64,000 nucleotides of DNA from Streptomyces sp. NBC_00286 (GTDB lineage: Bacteria > Actinomycetota > Actinomycetes > Streptomycetales > Streptomycetaceae), in NCBI RefSeq assembly GCF_036173125.1, contig NZ_CP108054.1, positions 992,001 to 1,056,000 on the forward strand, written 5' to 3'. A program made the translations under genes and the position numbers. Under the pieces are notes generated by a model, which was given only the letters and a program-made list of their open reading frames with translations, was not told where the DNA came from and did no database searches. Below, piece after piece: positions 17,308 through 25,607 of this stretch; position 1 is the first letter of the stretch; each line of letters begins with the position of its first letter.

Positions 17308-20300
17308 TCAGTGCGTTCCGTCCCCGACGACGAGGCCCGCCAAGTCCAGGAACGCCCGCGTGGTTGCCGCCCGCAGTCGACCGAGATCTCGGAACCCCGG
17401 ACTGCGCAGCGACAGATCGAAGGGCACGCGGACCAGTCGGGCGGGGTCGATGCCGAGGCGGCGTGCGAGGTCTGGGGGCAGGGGCCGGCTCCCGGATCCC
17501 TCGATCTCGCCGACCACCACGATCGCGTTGTCGGCGAGTTGCCAGTGCCCCGTGTCGCGTACGCCGTCGAGCGTGTGCGCCGCGGCGTCGAGGAACCACT
17601 CGGCGGAGCCGCAGCACAGGATCAGCCGGTCCGTGAGGTTCAGGACGACCTCGGCCCCACCGCTGAGACCCAGCGGCGACCAGTCGGTGAGTACGACGGA
17701 GTAGTGCGGCGCGGTCTGGGTCAGCACCCGCGCATACTCCTGGCCGTGGGCGGGGTTCGGGCTGCGGTGGCCCCGACGGTGCGCGGCCACCTCCAGGCCC
17801 GACGGGAGGCGGGTCGTGCGGGCGCGGATGTCGTCGTACGGGAGGTCGAGGGGTAGGGCCGCGAGGTCGCGCACGGTGGCCGGGTTGCGGTCCGTGAGGA
17901 ACGCGTCCAGGGCGCCTTCGGCTGCTGCTCCGTCGAGGGCGAGGACGGGTTCCCCGCGGACGGTGGCGAGCAGCGAGCCGAGGACCATCGTCGTCGTGGC
18001 GCGTCCGCTGTAGTGATAGGCGCCGATGAGAGTCACGCGCCGGCTCTGGCGCAGTGGTACGCGCAGCCGGGCCAGGCGAGTCTCGTCCTCCCGGCGGGCG
18101 GCGCCGAACCGGGACAGCCGCAGCGGGCGGTCACCCGGGCGGGTTCGTTCCGAGGCCGGCGGCAAAGCGAGCGGCGCTCGCGTGGCGGCGCCCGTGCTCT
18201 CGACCGGGGCCAAGGGCACGGTGCCGTCCCGCCAGGCGCGGGCCATGGCGATGTACCGGGCGAGGACGTCCGCGACCTCGCCCGCCGACGGGCGCCGAGC
18301 CGGATCCGGGTCGAGGCAGCGCAGGACGAGCAGCCGCAACGGCTCCCAGGTGTCGCCCTGCCACTGGTGCATGCCCTCCGGGAGCCCCGGCATCACCGAA
18401 CCGGGCTTGGTGCTGATGAGCTGGAGGAGCTCGCCCAGGGAGCGCACGTTGTCCTCGGCCGTCGGGACGGGCCCCGTGCCGAGGTAGCGTCCGTCGATCA
18501 CAGCGTCCGACAGGTCGGCCAGAACCACCGTGCGCCGCAGCACGAACACGCTGTCCGCGGTGAAGTCCCCGAGCACGAGACCTGTGAGGTGACAGAGGTT
18601 GAGCGCGCTCGCCAGATGCCAGGCGACGAGCAGGCCGGCCAGCTTGTCGAAGGGCGCGAGGCCGTCCTGGTAGGCCTTGCTGATGATGTCCGCGAGGCGT
18701 GGCGGCTGCGCTTCGGGGGCGTCCTCGTCGGCCACCGGAGCCATCGCGAGCCAGGGCGGATCGTTGTTGAGCCGGGAACGGAGCAGGGCAGGCGCGTACC
18801 GCCCGCTCAGCCGGGTGAGCGCCTCGGCCTCCGCGGTGATCAACCGGGCGTTGACGGCGGGGAGATCGGGACGCGGCACTCGCAGCACCGCCTCCACCCC
18901 TCGCCGGTCGACGCCTCGGTACACCACCGTCCGCCGTCCTCGTCTTCGGCCGCGCAGGTCGTACGGGCCCAGGCGCCTGGGATCCTCGTCGGTGAGCGGT
19001 GCCCAGTCGTCCGCCTCGACGGCTGTCCGGGCCCGCTCGAGCGGCGGCCGGCCGCGCGTCCCTTCGACGGAGACCCCGAAACGCGTGAGCAGCCGCCGTT
19101 CGACGTTGGTGAACGGGCGGTGTGAGCCCGGCAGTTGAGCGGAACCGTCCGGGTGGGCGAGCCAGGCGGGAAAGTCGGGCGAGTTGCCCGCGAGCTCTTC
19201 CAGGCGGCGCCCGATACTGCGGCCCGTCCTGAGGAGCTCGGACTGCGGGACCGCGTCGAGGAGCACCGACTTGGTCTCGTCGGGGAAGTCGAAGACCAGG
19301 TGCTTGGCGGGCAGCGGCCCCGGCACGGGCGCCGGGTACGGCCTGATGAGGCCCCCGAGGAACACCTCCGCGAGATGCGAGGTGCGCGCCGGCCACGGCA
19401 CCGCGGACTGCACGAGGCGCATCACCGGCACGGACAGCGGCGACACGGCCGCCAGATGCGCCGCGAGCCGGTACGCCTCCGGGGTGGCCGCGTCCCGGAA
19501 GTGCTGGGCGCTGTACAGGTCGCGCGAGGAGGTGACGGCCGCATACTGGCTGGGCAGGGCGAGCAGCGGCAGCTCCACGGTGGTGCCCGGGGAGGCCAGC
19601 AGGTGGGACCAGTCGCGCAACGCGGCGGCGGTGGGTTCCAGCACCGGCACCGGGATGCCGTCGAACTCGGCGAGGTCCGGCGGCAGCACCCGGTCGGTGA
19701 TCTCCCAGGAGGTGTTGGCACCGCCGATGCGCCGGGTCGTGGCCTGCCAGCGCTCGGCGTGGATGCCGGACGCCTCCCACATCTGTGGTGGCAGGGTGTG
19801 CAGCAGCGCCACGGGACCGCGGGCGGCCCACGCGGACAGCAGGCCGTGCATCGTGCCGTGCCGCCAGGCGGCGCCCATGCCGTCGCTGACGACCAGGACG
19901 AGGGTGCGGCCCGAAGGGTCGTTGACCGTGCTGGTCGGCAGGTGGGTGCTGTTCTGCTGGAACGGGCGGGCGTGCAGCCGCGGTTCGTGCGCGGTGCGGG
20001 TGTCGAGGCCGAGGACGCGCGTGGTCGCGAAGGCGCCCAGGCGCTCGAGGAGGGTGCGCAGTTCGGCGCCGAGCCGGTGCCAGAGCAGCATCGACAGGCC
20101 GTCGTCGACGAGCAGCACCAGATGCAGCCAGCGTTCCTGGACGGGGCGCTGCACGACGTCCGGCAGTCTGCTCTCGGCGAGTTGCGCGGCCGTGCGCTCC
20201 TCGTCGATCTCCAGGTGGTGCCGGCTGGCCCGGCGGCGGCGCAACGGCCGTAGTGCGCGGCCGAGTTCGAGTTCGTCGCCGAGCGCCTTGCCCTCAGGGA

Positions 20301-20652
20301 CGCGGACGGGCAGCGCCCGGCGGGGCTCCTGGGCGGGCGGGCGTAGCCGTACCTCGGGGGCGGGTGCCTGGCGGGCCGCCGCGTAGAGGGACGGAGCGGT
20401 GAGGTCGGGCAGGTCCTGGTCGTCCGGTTCCGGTGCGGGCGCCTGCCGGAACTGTTCGTCCGGTTCGGGCTCGGGCGGCCGGGCCGACGGCGGCGGTGCG
20501 GTGCGCAGGCCCCGGTGCAGCGGTGCGGCCGCCGAGACGGGCAGCCTGCGGGCGAGCCAGAGCACGTCGAGCACCTGGTCGGCGTCCAGGTCCTGGCCGC
20601 ACGCACCCAGAACCCGTAACGCCTCGGCGAGCCGTTCACCGCCGCGCGCCAT
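17308..20652 (-). CDS. SAV_2336-type protein: vWA-like, pseudokinase and ParA-like fusion
   Basis: The 1114-residue protein begins at ATG 20652, two bases after the stop of the AAA+ gene. Domains: N-terminal helical SAV_2336-type region (1-45), Pro-rich linker (50-110), vWA-like domain (175-345; LHLVLLVDDGLSMLL and LVLVVSDGMG), helical region (370-550), protein-kinase-like domain (560-805) and ParA/MinD-like domain (870-1105). The kinase keeps Asp696 and Asp713, but the Lys position is Arg591, HRD reads LGD and DFG reads DLS. The ParA P-loop region (YSGRATTT, 881-888) lacks the Lys. It probably serves as the sensor/scaffold of a vWA-MoxR-VMAP system; a longer start at 21522 is rejected because it would overlap the AAA+ gene. 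Confidence 0.85.
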   Translation of the reverse strand: MARGGERLAEALRVLGACGQDLDADQVLDVLWLARRLPVSAAAPLHRGLRTAPPPSARPPEPEPDEQFRQAPAPEPDDQDLPDLTAPSLYAAARQAPAPEVRLRPPAQEPRRALPVRVPEGKALGDELELGRALRPLRRRRASRHHLEIDEERTAAQLAESRLPDVVQRPVQERWLHLVLLVDDGLSMLLWHRLGAELRTLLERLGAFATTRVLGLDTRTAHEPRLHARPFQQNSTHLPTSTVNDPSGRTLVLVVSDGMGAAWRHGTMHGLLSAWAARGPVALLHTLPPQMWEASGIHAERWQATTRRIGGANTSWEITDRVLPPDLAEFDGIPVPVLEPTAAALRDWSHLLASPGTTVELPLLALPSQYAAVTSSRDLYSAQHFRDAATPEAYRLAAHLAAVSPLSVPVMRLVQSAVPWPARTSHLAEVFLGGLIRPYPAPVPGPLPAKHLVFDFPDETKSVLLDAVPQSELLRTGRSIGRRLEELAGNSPDFPAWLAHPDGSAQLPGSHRPFTNVERRLLTRFGVSVEGTRGRPPLERARTAVEADDWAPLTDEDPRRLGPYDLRGRRRGRRTVVYRGVDRRGVEAVLRVPRPDLPAVNARLITAEAEALTRLSGRYAPALLRSRLNNDPPWLAMAPVADEDAPEAQPPRLADIISKAYQDGLAPFDKLAGLLVAWHLASALNLCHLTGLVLGDFTADSVFVLRRTVVLADLSDAVIDGRYLGTGPVPTAEDNVRSLGELLQLISTKPGSVMPGLPEGMHQWQGDTWEPLRLLVLRCLDPDPARRPSAGEVADVLARYIAMARAWRDGTVPLAPVESTGAATRAPLALPPASERTRPGDRPLRLSRFGAARREDETRLARLRVPLRQSRRVTLIGAYHYSGRATTTMVLGSLLATVRGEPVLALDGAAAEGALDAFLTDRNPATVRDLAALPLDLPYDDIRARTTRLPSGLEVAAHRRGHRSPNPAHGQEYARVLTQTAPHYSVVLTDWSPLGLSGGAEVVLNLTDRLILCCGSAEWFLDAAAHTLDGVRDTGHWQLADNAIVVVGEIEGSGSRPLPPDLARRLGIDPARLVRVPFDLSLRSPGFRDLGRLRAATTRAFLDLAGLVVGDGTH

Positions 20653-20654
20653 GC

Positions 20655-21605
20655 TCACATCGCACCGGTGAGCTGGTGCAGCACGGCGTCGAGGAGCCCT
20701 TCCGCGTCGAGGTCGACCCCGCCGGTGCGCAGAAAGACCGCGTTGAGCAGCTGGTCGGTGGCGAGTTCGCCCGGGGCGCGGCGGCGCAGGAACGCCTCGA
20801 GCAGGTCGTCGGCCTCGCGCAGCGCTTCCTCGCCGAGGTGGGCGACGACGATGGCGCGCAGCCGCTCCTCGTCGGGAATGGGCAGGTCGAGGCGGATGCA
20901 GCGGCGCAGAAAGGCGGGCGGGAAGTCGCGTTCGCCGTTGCTGGTGATGACGACGACCGGGAACTCCGCGCACTGGATCCGTCCCTGGTGCACCCCGACG
21001 GTGCCGCGGTGGTCGGCGGTCTGGACCTCGACGTCGGCGAACTCCTCGGGCAGTCGGCTGAGTTCGGGGATCTCGAAGACGCCTTCCTCGAAGACGGTGA
21101 GGAGGTCGTTGGGCAGGTCGACGTCGCCCTTGTCCATCTCGTCGATGAGCAGGGCGCGCGGCACGGTGGACGGCACCAGGGCCGTGCCGAGCGGACCCAG
21201 CCGGATGAACGTGCCGATGGACGGTTCGCGCTCGCCGCGGTCCCGGCTGAGGGTCGTCTCGCGCAGCCGGCCGATGGCGTCGTACTGGTAGAGGGCCTCG
21301 CGCACGGTGGAGCGGCTGTTGACGGGCCAGCGCAGCAGCTCGCCCAGGTTCAGCTCGTGCGCGACGGCCTTGGCGAGCGACGACTTGCCGGTGCCGGCCG
21401 GTCCGGTGACGAGCAGCGGGCGGCGCAGATGCAGCGCGGCGTTGACGACGTCGGCGTGCTGCGGCTCGATCAGGTACGGGAGTTCGGGGCGGACGGCCTG
21501 CGCGGGGGTGAAGCGGCGCCACGGCGGAGCCGACGGGAGGGTGACGGCCCGTGGTGTGCCGTCACCGCGGAAGAGGCGCCAGTCGGCCTCGGGAGCGGGG
21601 GTCAT
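20655..21605 (-). CDS. MoxR-type AAA+ ATPase of the conflict operon
   Basis: A 316-residue AAA+ ATPase of the MoxR clade. Walker A is GPAGTGKSSLAKAV (68-81), Walker B is ALLIDEMDKGDVDL (151-164), sensor 1 is VVVITSNGERDFPPAFLRR with the Arg-finger region RRCIRLDLP (near 233), and the C-terminal lid is ADDLLEAFLRRRAPGELATDQLL. MoxR ATPases remodel or activate vWA partner proteins. Its start overlaps the stop of the protease gene (ATGA), and its stop is two bases from the SAV_2336-type gene, so all three are made together. It is predicted to be the NTP-dependent switch of the system. Confidence 0.93.
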   Translation of the reverse strand: MTPAPEADWRLFRGDGTPRAVTLPSAPPWRRFTPAQAVRPELPYLIEPQHADVVNAALHLRRPLLVTGPAGTGKSSLAKAVAHELNLGELLRWPVNSRSTVREALYQYDAIGRLRETTLSRDRGEREPSIGTFIRLGPLGTALVPSTVPRALLIDEMDKGDVDLPNDLLTVFEEGVFEIPELSRLPEEFADVEVQTADHRGTVGVHQGRIQCAEFPVVVITSNGERDFPPAFLRRCIRLDLPIPDEERLRAIVVAHLGEEALREADDLLEAFLRRRAPGELATDQLLNAVFLRTGGVDLDAEGLLDAVLHQLTGAM

Positions 21606-23758
21606 GCGCTCTCCTGTGGTTCGGTCAGGTGCAGTCGGGGCACGGTACGGTCGGCGTCGGCCCAGGCCAGGACGGGGCGGCCGGGGTACTCCAGGGGGTG
21701 CAGCATGGTGTTGGCCCGGTAGGCGCGCACCCCGTCGGGCAGTTCACGGGTGGCGACCTCGGCCATCTGCTTCACGACGTGCGAGTCCGCGTCCCGTCCG
21801 CGGTCCCACACCACCACCGGCACACCCACCGCCAGACACACCTGCACGACGGCGTCCCGGAGGCCCGCGGGCACGTCGACGGAGACGCGCACCGCGTCGA
21901 GCTTCCTCATGAGTTCGGCATAGATCTCGTTCGTGCTCAAAGACGCGTCGGAGAAGACCAGCGTTGCCCCGGAGTCGAGGCGGCTCCACCGGCGGCGCCA
22001 GTCGGGCAGGAAGCGCTCGTGCCGGCGCAGGAGTTCCGGGCAGTGCACGACGAGCGGGAACTCCACCCCGAGCACGCCGGGGACGATCTCGTCCGGGGCG
22101 CTGCCCTCCCACTCGTCGATGGGCAGGTTCAGGCTGGTGCGGTCCACGAGGACCTCCACGAGCGGCCGTTGCTCGTTCAGCGACGCCGGGTCGAGGGTCT
22201 CCAGGACGCGCAGGAGCTCGCGCGCCGCCTCGGATGCCGCGTACGAGGCCGAGGTGTCCGTCGACACCTGCCGTGGCCCGGCGCCCTCGTCGCACCAGAT
22301 CCGCAGCCGGTGGCGGCCCGGCTCCGCCCGGGTGACCTGCACCAGGACCCGCACGCGCGCGGAGCGCGTACGCATCACACGCGCCCACTCCTGGGCGTCC
22401 GAGCGCCGCTCGGCGAGCGCCGAGCGGGGAATGCCGAGCCGTACGGCCACGCTGTCGGACCACAACTTCACGCCTGCGCTCTGCGGTGGCGGGCACAGCA
22501 CGGCCACGTACTCCATGACGCGCAGGAGCGCCGGGACCCTGGGTTCGCCGTCGTCCGAGCGGCCGTCCCCGGGGAGCGTCTCCAGGTGGTCGATCAGCGC
22601 GTCGAGCGTCTCGCCCCCGGGGAAGGCCGCGGCCAGCGGGAGGGCGGCGCGTACCGCCTCGGCGAACCGGCCCAGCACGGACCGGTCGATGTCGCGCAGC
22701 TGCTGGTGCAGCCGTGTGTACTCCCGCGGGGAGAGCAGCCTGGGCGCACGGGAGAGCCGGCCCGCGGCCAGCATGCGATCGGCCTCGTCCGGGTTGCCGC
22801 GGCGGAGTATCTCGACGAGGGCGGCCAGGGCGCGCGGGTGGGTGAGGAGGAAGGCCGCGAACTCCTCGACCGTGGGCGGCAGTACCTCGCCGCCGTGTCC
22901 GACACCGCAGGCGCGGGCGAGCTTGCGGGCACAGTCGCCGCGTCCGACCGCTGAGGGCAACGCGTCCTCGATCGCCTCCGTGAGCAGCACGAAGGCCGGA
23001 TCGTCGGGGTCGACGGTCGCCTGCTCCTCGGCGTCGAGGACGCCAAGGGGCCGCAACTCGGCCTCGACGCGCTGCCAGGGGATGCCCCAGCTGCGGCGGA
23101 CCAGATGCTGGGGACTGTAGGGCAGGAGTTTTCCGGTGTCGGGGTCCCGGGGCGGCATGAAGTGCGCGGTCATCAGCCCGACGACGGCCTTGTGCTGCCG
23201 GGACCACAGCGGTCCGCCGCTGTACCCGCGGCCGACGGCCATTCCGGTGGCCGCGCCGTCGAGGTAACCGACCGGTCCCTCAAGGGACTTGACCGTCAGA
23301 TCGGCGAAGGTGGCGCCCTGACCGCTGCCGTGCCAGACGGTCACCCGCTGCTCGGCCGCCATCGCGATCCGGCGCGGCGGCGGGAACGTACTGCCGGGCG
23401 GCGCGTCGATCCGCAGCACGGCGAGATCGCCGTGCCACTCACCCTCGCCGTCGTCCACCGGGCCGCCTGTCTTGGCACGCGGCGCGATCCAGTGCGCCAC
23501 ACGCGCGGGAAAGCGTTCGGTTCCCCGCGGGCCTCGGAGGACGACGAAGATCTCGTCGGGCCCGGGCGTCCGGGTCTCGAACAGGGCCCTCCCCAGGGCG
23601 TCGTTGACGACATGAGCGCAGGTCAGAATGGCGTCGGCGGCCAGTACGAGCCCTCCTCCCGCCGTCTTGCCGTCCCGCGTGCGGCGTATGGACACGACGA
23701 AGGGGCCCGCGTCTTCATGCCCACCGGGCTCCGGCCCCAGCGCTCTGAACCAGCCCAC
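21602..23758 (-). CDS. Trypsin-like serine protease with VMAP C-terminal region
   Basis: A 718-residue protein from GTG 23758. Residues 18-200 form a trypsin-like domain with an intact triad: His49 (ILTCAHVV), Asp111 (HGDLAVLRI) and Ser180 (GRGYSGGPLW). It lacks a signal peptide, so the protease acts in the cytoplasm. Residues about 250-345 form a small helical module of the effector-associated type, followed by a VMAP-middle-like helical region and a C-terminal VMAP region (PLVEVLVDRTSLNLPIDEWE near 560, FPLVVHCPELLRRHERFLPDWRRRW near 590). In vWA-MoxR-associated proteins the N-terminal domain is the effector; here cleavage of host proteins on activation is the predicted action. Confidence 0.88.
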   Translation of the reverse strand: MGWFRALGPEPGGHEDAGPFVVSIRRTRDGKTAGGGLVLAADAILTCAHVVNDALGRALFETRTPGPDEIFVVLRGPRGTERFPARVAHWIAPRAKTGGPVDDGEGEWHGDLAVLRIDAPPGSTFPPPRRIAMAAEQRVTVWHGSGQGATFADLTVKSLEGPVGYLDGAATGMAVGRGYSGGPLWSRQHKAVVGLMTAHFMPPRDPDTGKLLPYSPQHLVRRSWGIPWQRVEAELRPLGVLDAEEQATVDPDDPAFVLLTEAIEDALPSAVGRGDCARKLARACGVGHGGEVLPPTVEEFAAFLLTHPRALAALVEILRRGNPDEADRMLAAGRLSRAPRLLSPREYTRLHQQLRDIDRSVLGRFAEAVRAALPLAAAFPGGETLDALIDHLETLPGDGRSDDGEPRVPALLRVMEYVAVLCPPPQSAGVKLWSDSVAVRLGIPRSALAERRSDAQEWARVMRTRSARVRVLVQVTRAEPGRHRLRIWCDEGAGPRQVSTDTSASYAASEAARELLRVLETLDPASLNEQRPLVEVLVDRTSLNLPIDEWEGSAPDEIVPGVLGVEFPLVVHCPELLRRHERFLPDWRRRWSRLDSGATLVFSDASLSTNEIYAELMRKLDAVRVSVDVPAGLRDAVVQVCLAVGVPVVVWDRGRDADSHVVKQMAEVATRELPDGVRAYRANTMLHPLEYPGRPVLAWADADRTVPRLHLTEPQESA

Positions 23759-23761
23759 GCG

Positions 23762-24163
23762 TCACTCCGTGCCCGGTGCCGCGCCACTGCCGGTGCCCGT
23801 GGGGTTCCAGCTTGCGGTCACGGTGAGATGGGCCTGCCCGTTGCCGCCGACGATGCCGAACTTGAGGTCCTGTCCGACCTGGACCCCGAACGTCACGCTG
23901 ATCTCAGAGGGCGGCTGCGGCGCGGCCACAACGGCGTCGTGGACCTCCTGCAGCAGCGGGCCGAGCGGCCTGAGCGCCCGCCGCAGGGTGCCGACCGCGA
24001 AGCTCGCGACGGCCCCGCCGCCCGAGGCCACGGGCACGGCCTTCCCCATGCCTTCGGGAAGATCACCGTCCGGCTCGGCCGCCGCCGGGGCGCCCTGGGC
24101 GGCGCTGAGCAAGAACCTCACGGGCGTACCGTCGTCGAATTCCAGGTCTGCTGAGGTGGGCAC
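23762..24163 (-). CDS. Trypco1-like (CU044_2847-type) small protein
   Basis: The 133-residue product starts at GTG 24163. It has a beta-rich N-terminus (SADLEFDDGTPVRFLLSA), a central helix (FAVGTLRRALRPLGPLLQEVHDAV) and a C-terminal strand pattern (SEISVTFGVQVGQDLKFGIV, then AHLTVTASWNP) typical of the trypsin-co-occurring domain 1 family. Such proteins are found next to trypsin-VMAP genes and are predicted to be accessory or sensor partners. Its stop is 3 bp from the protease start, making it the first gene of the four-gene operon. Confidence 0.82.
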   Translation of the reverse strand: MPTSADLEFDDGTPVRFLLSAAQGAPAAAEPDGDLPEGMGKAVPVASGGGAVASFAVGTLRRALRPLGPLLQEVHDAVVAAPQPPSEISVTFGVQVGQDLKFGIVGGNGQAHLTVTASWNPTGTGSGAAPGTE

Positions 24164-24337
24164 GGCAACATTGTCACCCAGGAACGCTCATGACACAGGC
24201 ACGTGTGCCCAACTTGGACAGCAGACAGGAGAGTTCGGCACAGGAACCGCACGTTCCTGTTACGGGGGCCGCGTCTCCCTGCTCAGATACTGCTCAACTC
24301 CGTTGACCCGCAAGCCGTTTGCGCCAACGATGGGCCC

Positions 24338-24673
24338 ATGTTCGGACGCCACAGCCAAGCTGACCACCCCGTCATCGTCCTGCGCGACGCCGACGTCATC
24401 GCCGCGACCGTGCGCCGGGCCCTCGACGAGGCCTCGCCGGAGGAACGGCCCGGCCTGGAACGGGCGGCGACCCTCATCGAGCAGGCCGCGGCAGCCTCCG
24501 ACGCAGACCTGAGGGCCCGTTGGGTGCGGGAGCGGCTGGCCGCGGCCGGGATCGAGGGCTCGTACGACTCCGTACACGCGATCAAGGCACTACGCCAGGC
24601 GGCGCCCGGGCTCACGCTCGTCCAGGCCGTGCAGATGGCGAAGGAAACGGAGGCGGCGCGCTTGGCGGGGTAG
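24338..24673 (+). CDS. Small protein with ribosomal L7/L12 C-terminal-like region
   Basis: A 111-residue protein divergent from the conflict operon. The first two thirds are helical and charged (VIAATVRRALDEASPEERPGL, WVRERLAAAGIEG), and the end (SVHAIKALRQAAPGLTLVQAV followed by QMAKE) has the pattern of the bL12 C-terminal domain (IKxLRxxxxLxLxxAxxxx). ATG 24338 is the likely start; no strong ribosome site precedes it, so it may be leaderless. TTGACC at 24303-24308 could be part of its promoter. Whether it belongs to the conflict system is unknown; location only suggests it. Confidence 0.7.
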   Translation: MFGRHSQADHPVIVLRDADVIAATVRRALDEASPEERPGLERAATLIEQAAAASDADLRARWVRERLAAAGIEGSYDSVHAIKALRQAAPGLTLVQAVQMAKETEAARLAG

Positions 24674-24724
24674 GGGCCAGTGGTGGCCGCCAGGCCCAAC
24701 GGCTCAGCGGGGCACGGGCGGAGG

Positions 24725-24750
24725 CGGGCGGGCGGGCGGGCGGGCGGGCG
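24725..24750. repeat. (CGGG)6 microsatellite, potential G-quadruplex
   Basis: Six uninterrupted CGGG units give at least six GGG runs with single-base loops on the plus strand, a strong G-quadruplex motif. It lies in the 24674-24881 intergenic gap, 52 bp after the L7/L12-like gene and downstream of the IS607/sialidase ORF. Copy number is likely unstable. Confidence 0.85.
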
Positions 24751-24881
24751 ATGACAACCCGCTGTCCGGGCTGGAGGCCACGCGGGCGATCTCTCGACGA
24801 CCCAGCGGCGGGGCAGGACGACGAAGCCGGAGGCGTCCTTGGGCCGGCCGACGGCTGCGTGCCGACCACGAACACGGCCTT

Positions 24882-25607
24882 TCAGGTCCCGTTGCCCAGT
24901 TCGAACCGTGTCCAGTGGACACCGTCGGTGGATATGCGCCAGCTCCCGGCGCCGAAGCTGTCGCCCCACAGGTAGCCGAGCGCGGTCGTGGTCACCGAGC
25001 CCGACATCCCTCCGGAGTTTCGGTGACGTGCGAAGGAACGGCCGCCGTCCGTGCTGCGCCAGACGCCGTCCTCACTGTGGATCGTCAGGCTGCCGTCGGC
25101 GGCGGCGATCGGCGAGCCGAGCAGAGAGCGCGGGTCCACGCCCTTCCGGTGCTCCCAGACTCGCTCCCAAGTGCCGCCGCCGTCCGTGCTGCGGTGAAGG
25201 GCGAGCAGGCCGTTCTTGACGTCCTCCTCGTCGGGCAACTCGCCCGGCTCTGCCGCGTAGAGCACGTTTCCGGTGCCGGTCACGTGCAGGGCCCAGGCCG
25301 ACTCCCCGGTTTCCGTCGGCCGGGACAACCGCCAGCTGCGTCCCCCGTCGTCGCTGACGGCGAGTGCGGCACGGCCGGAGTGCGAGTCACGTCCGGAGGC
25401 GAAGACCAGGTCCTCGGCCTGCCCGGCCGGGACGACCGGGGGCTTCAGCGGGGGCTGAGTGGCCAGGGCCCGGAACTCGCCCGTGGTGGGCAGGATCGTG
25501 AGGACGCGGGCGTGCTCGCAGTTGTTGCGTTCCTCAGCGGCGTTCGGATCGAGGGCGAACCGGTACGCCTGCACCACGAAACCCGGCCGGGGCTGGAACT
25601 TCTTCAC
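24882..25607 (-). CDS. Chimeric ORF: TnpB N-terminus joined to BNR/sialidase-like repeats
   Basis: GTG 25607 overlaps the stop of the IS607 resolvase (GTGA). The first ~27 residues (KKFQPRPGFVVQAYRFALDPNA) match the conserved N-terminus of IS607/IS605 TnpB. The remaining ~215 residues are a beta-propeller of Asp-box/BNR type: LAVSDDGGRSWRLSRPTETG, STDGGGTWERVW, STDGGRSFARHR, ISTDGVHWTRFELGNG, with no signal peptide. TnpB nuclease motifs (RuvC-like, zinc finger) are absent. It looks like a deletion that fused tnpB to the 3' part of another gene. Expression as a functional protein is doubtful. Confidence 0.7.
   Translation of the reverse strand: MKKFQPRPGFVVQAYRFALDPNAAEERNNCEHARVLTILPTTGEFRALATQPPLKPPVVPAGQAEDLVFASGRDSHSGRAALAVSDDGGRSWRLSRPTETGESAWALHVTGTGNVLYAAEPGELPDEEDVKNGLLALHRSTDGGGTWERVWEHRKGVDPRSLLGSPIAAADGSLTIHSEDGVWRSTDGGRSFARHRNSGGMSGSVTTTALGYLWGDSFGAGSWRISTDGVHWTRFELGNGT

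Noticed and set aside
20653..21522. N-terminal extension of the SAV_2336-type protein to 1404 residues
   Set aside because: That frame lies inside the MoxR AAA+ gene, which carries intact Walker motifs in its own frame; the ATG at 20652 directly follows the AAA+ stop.
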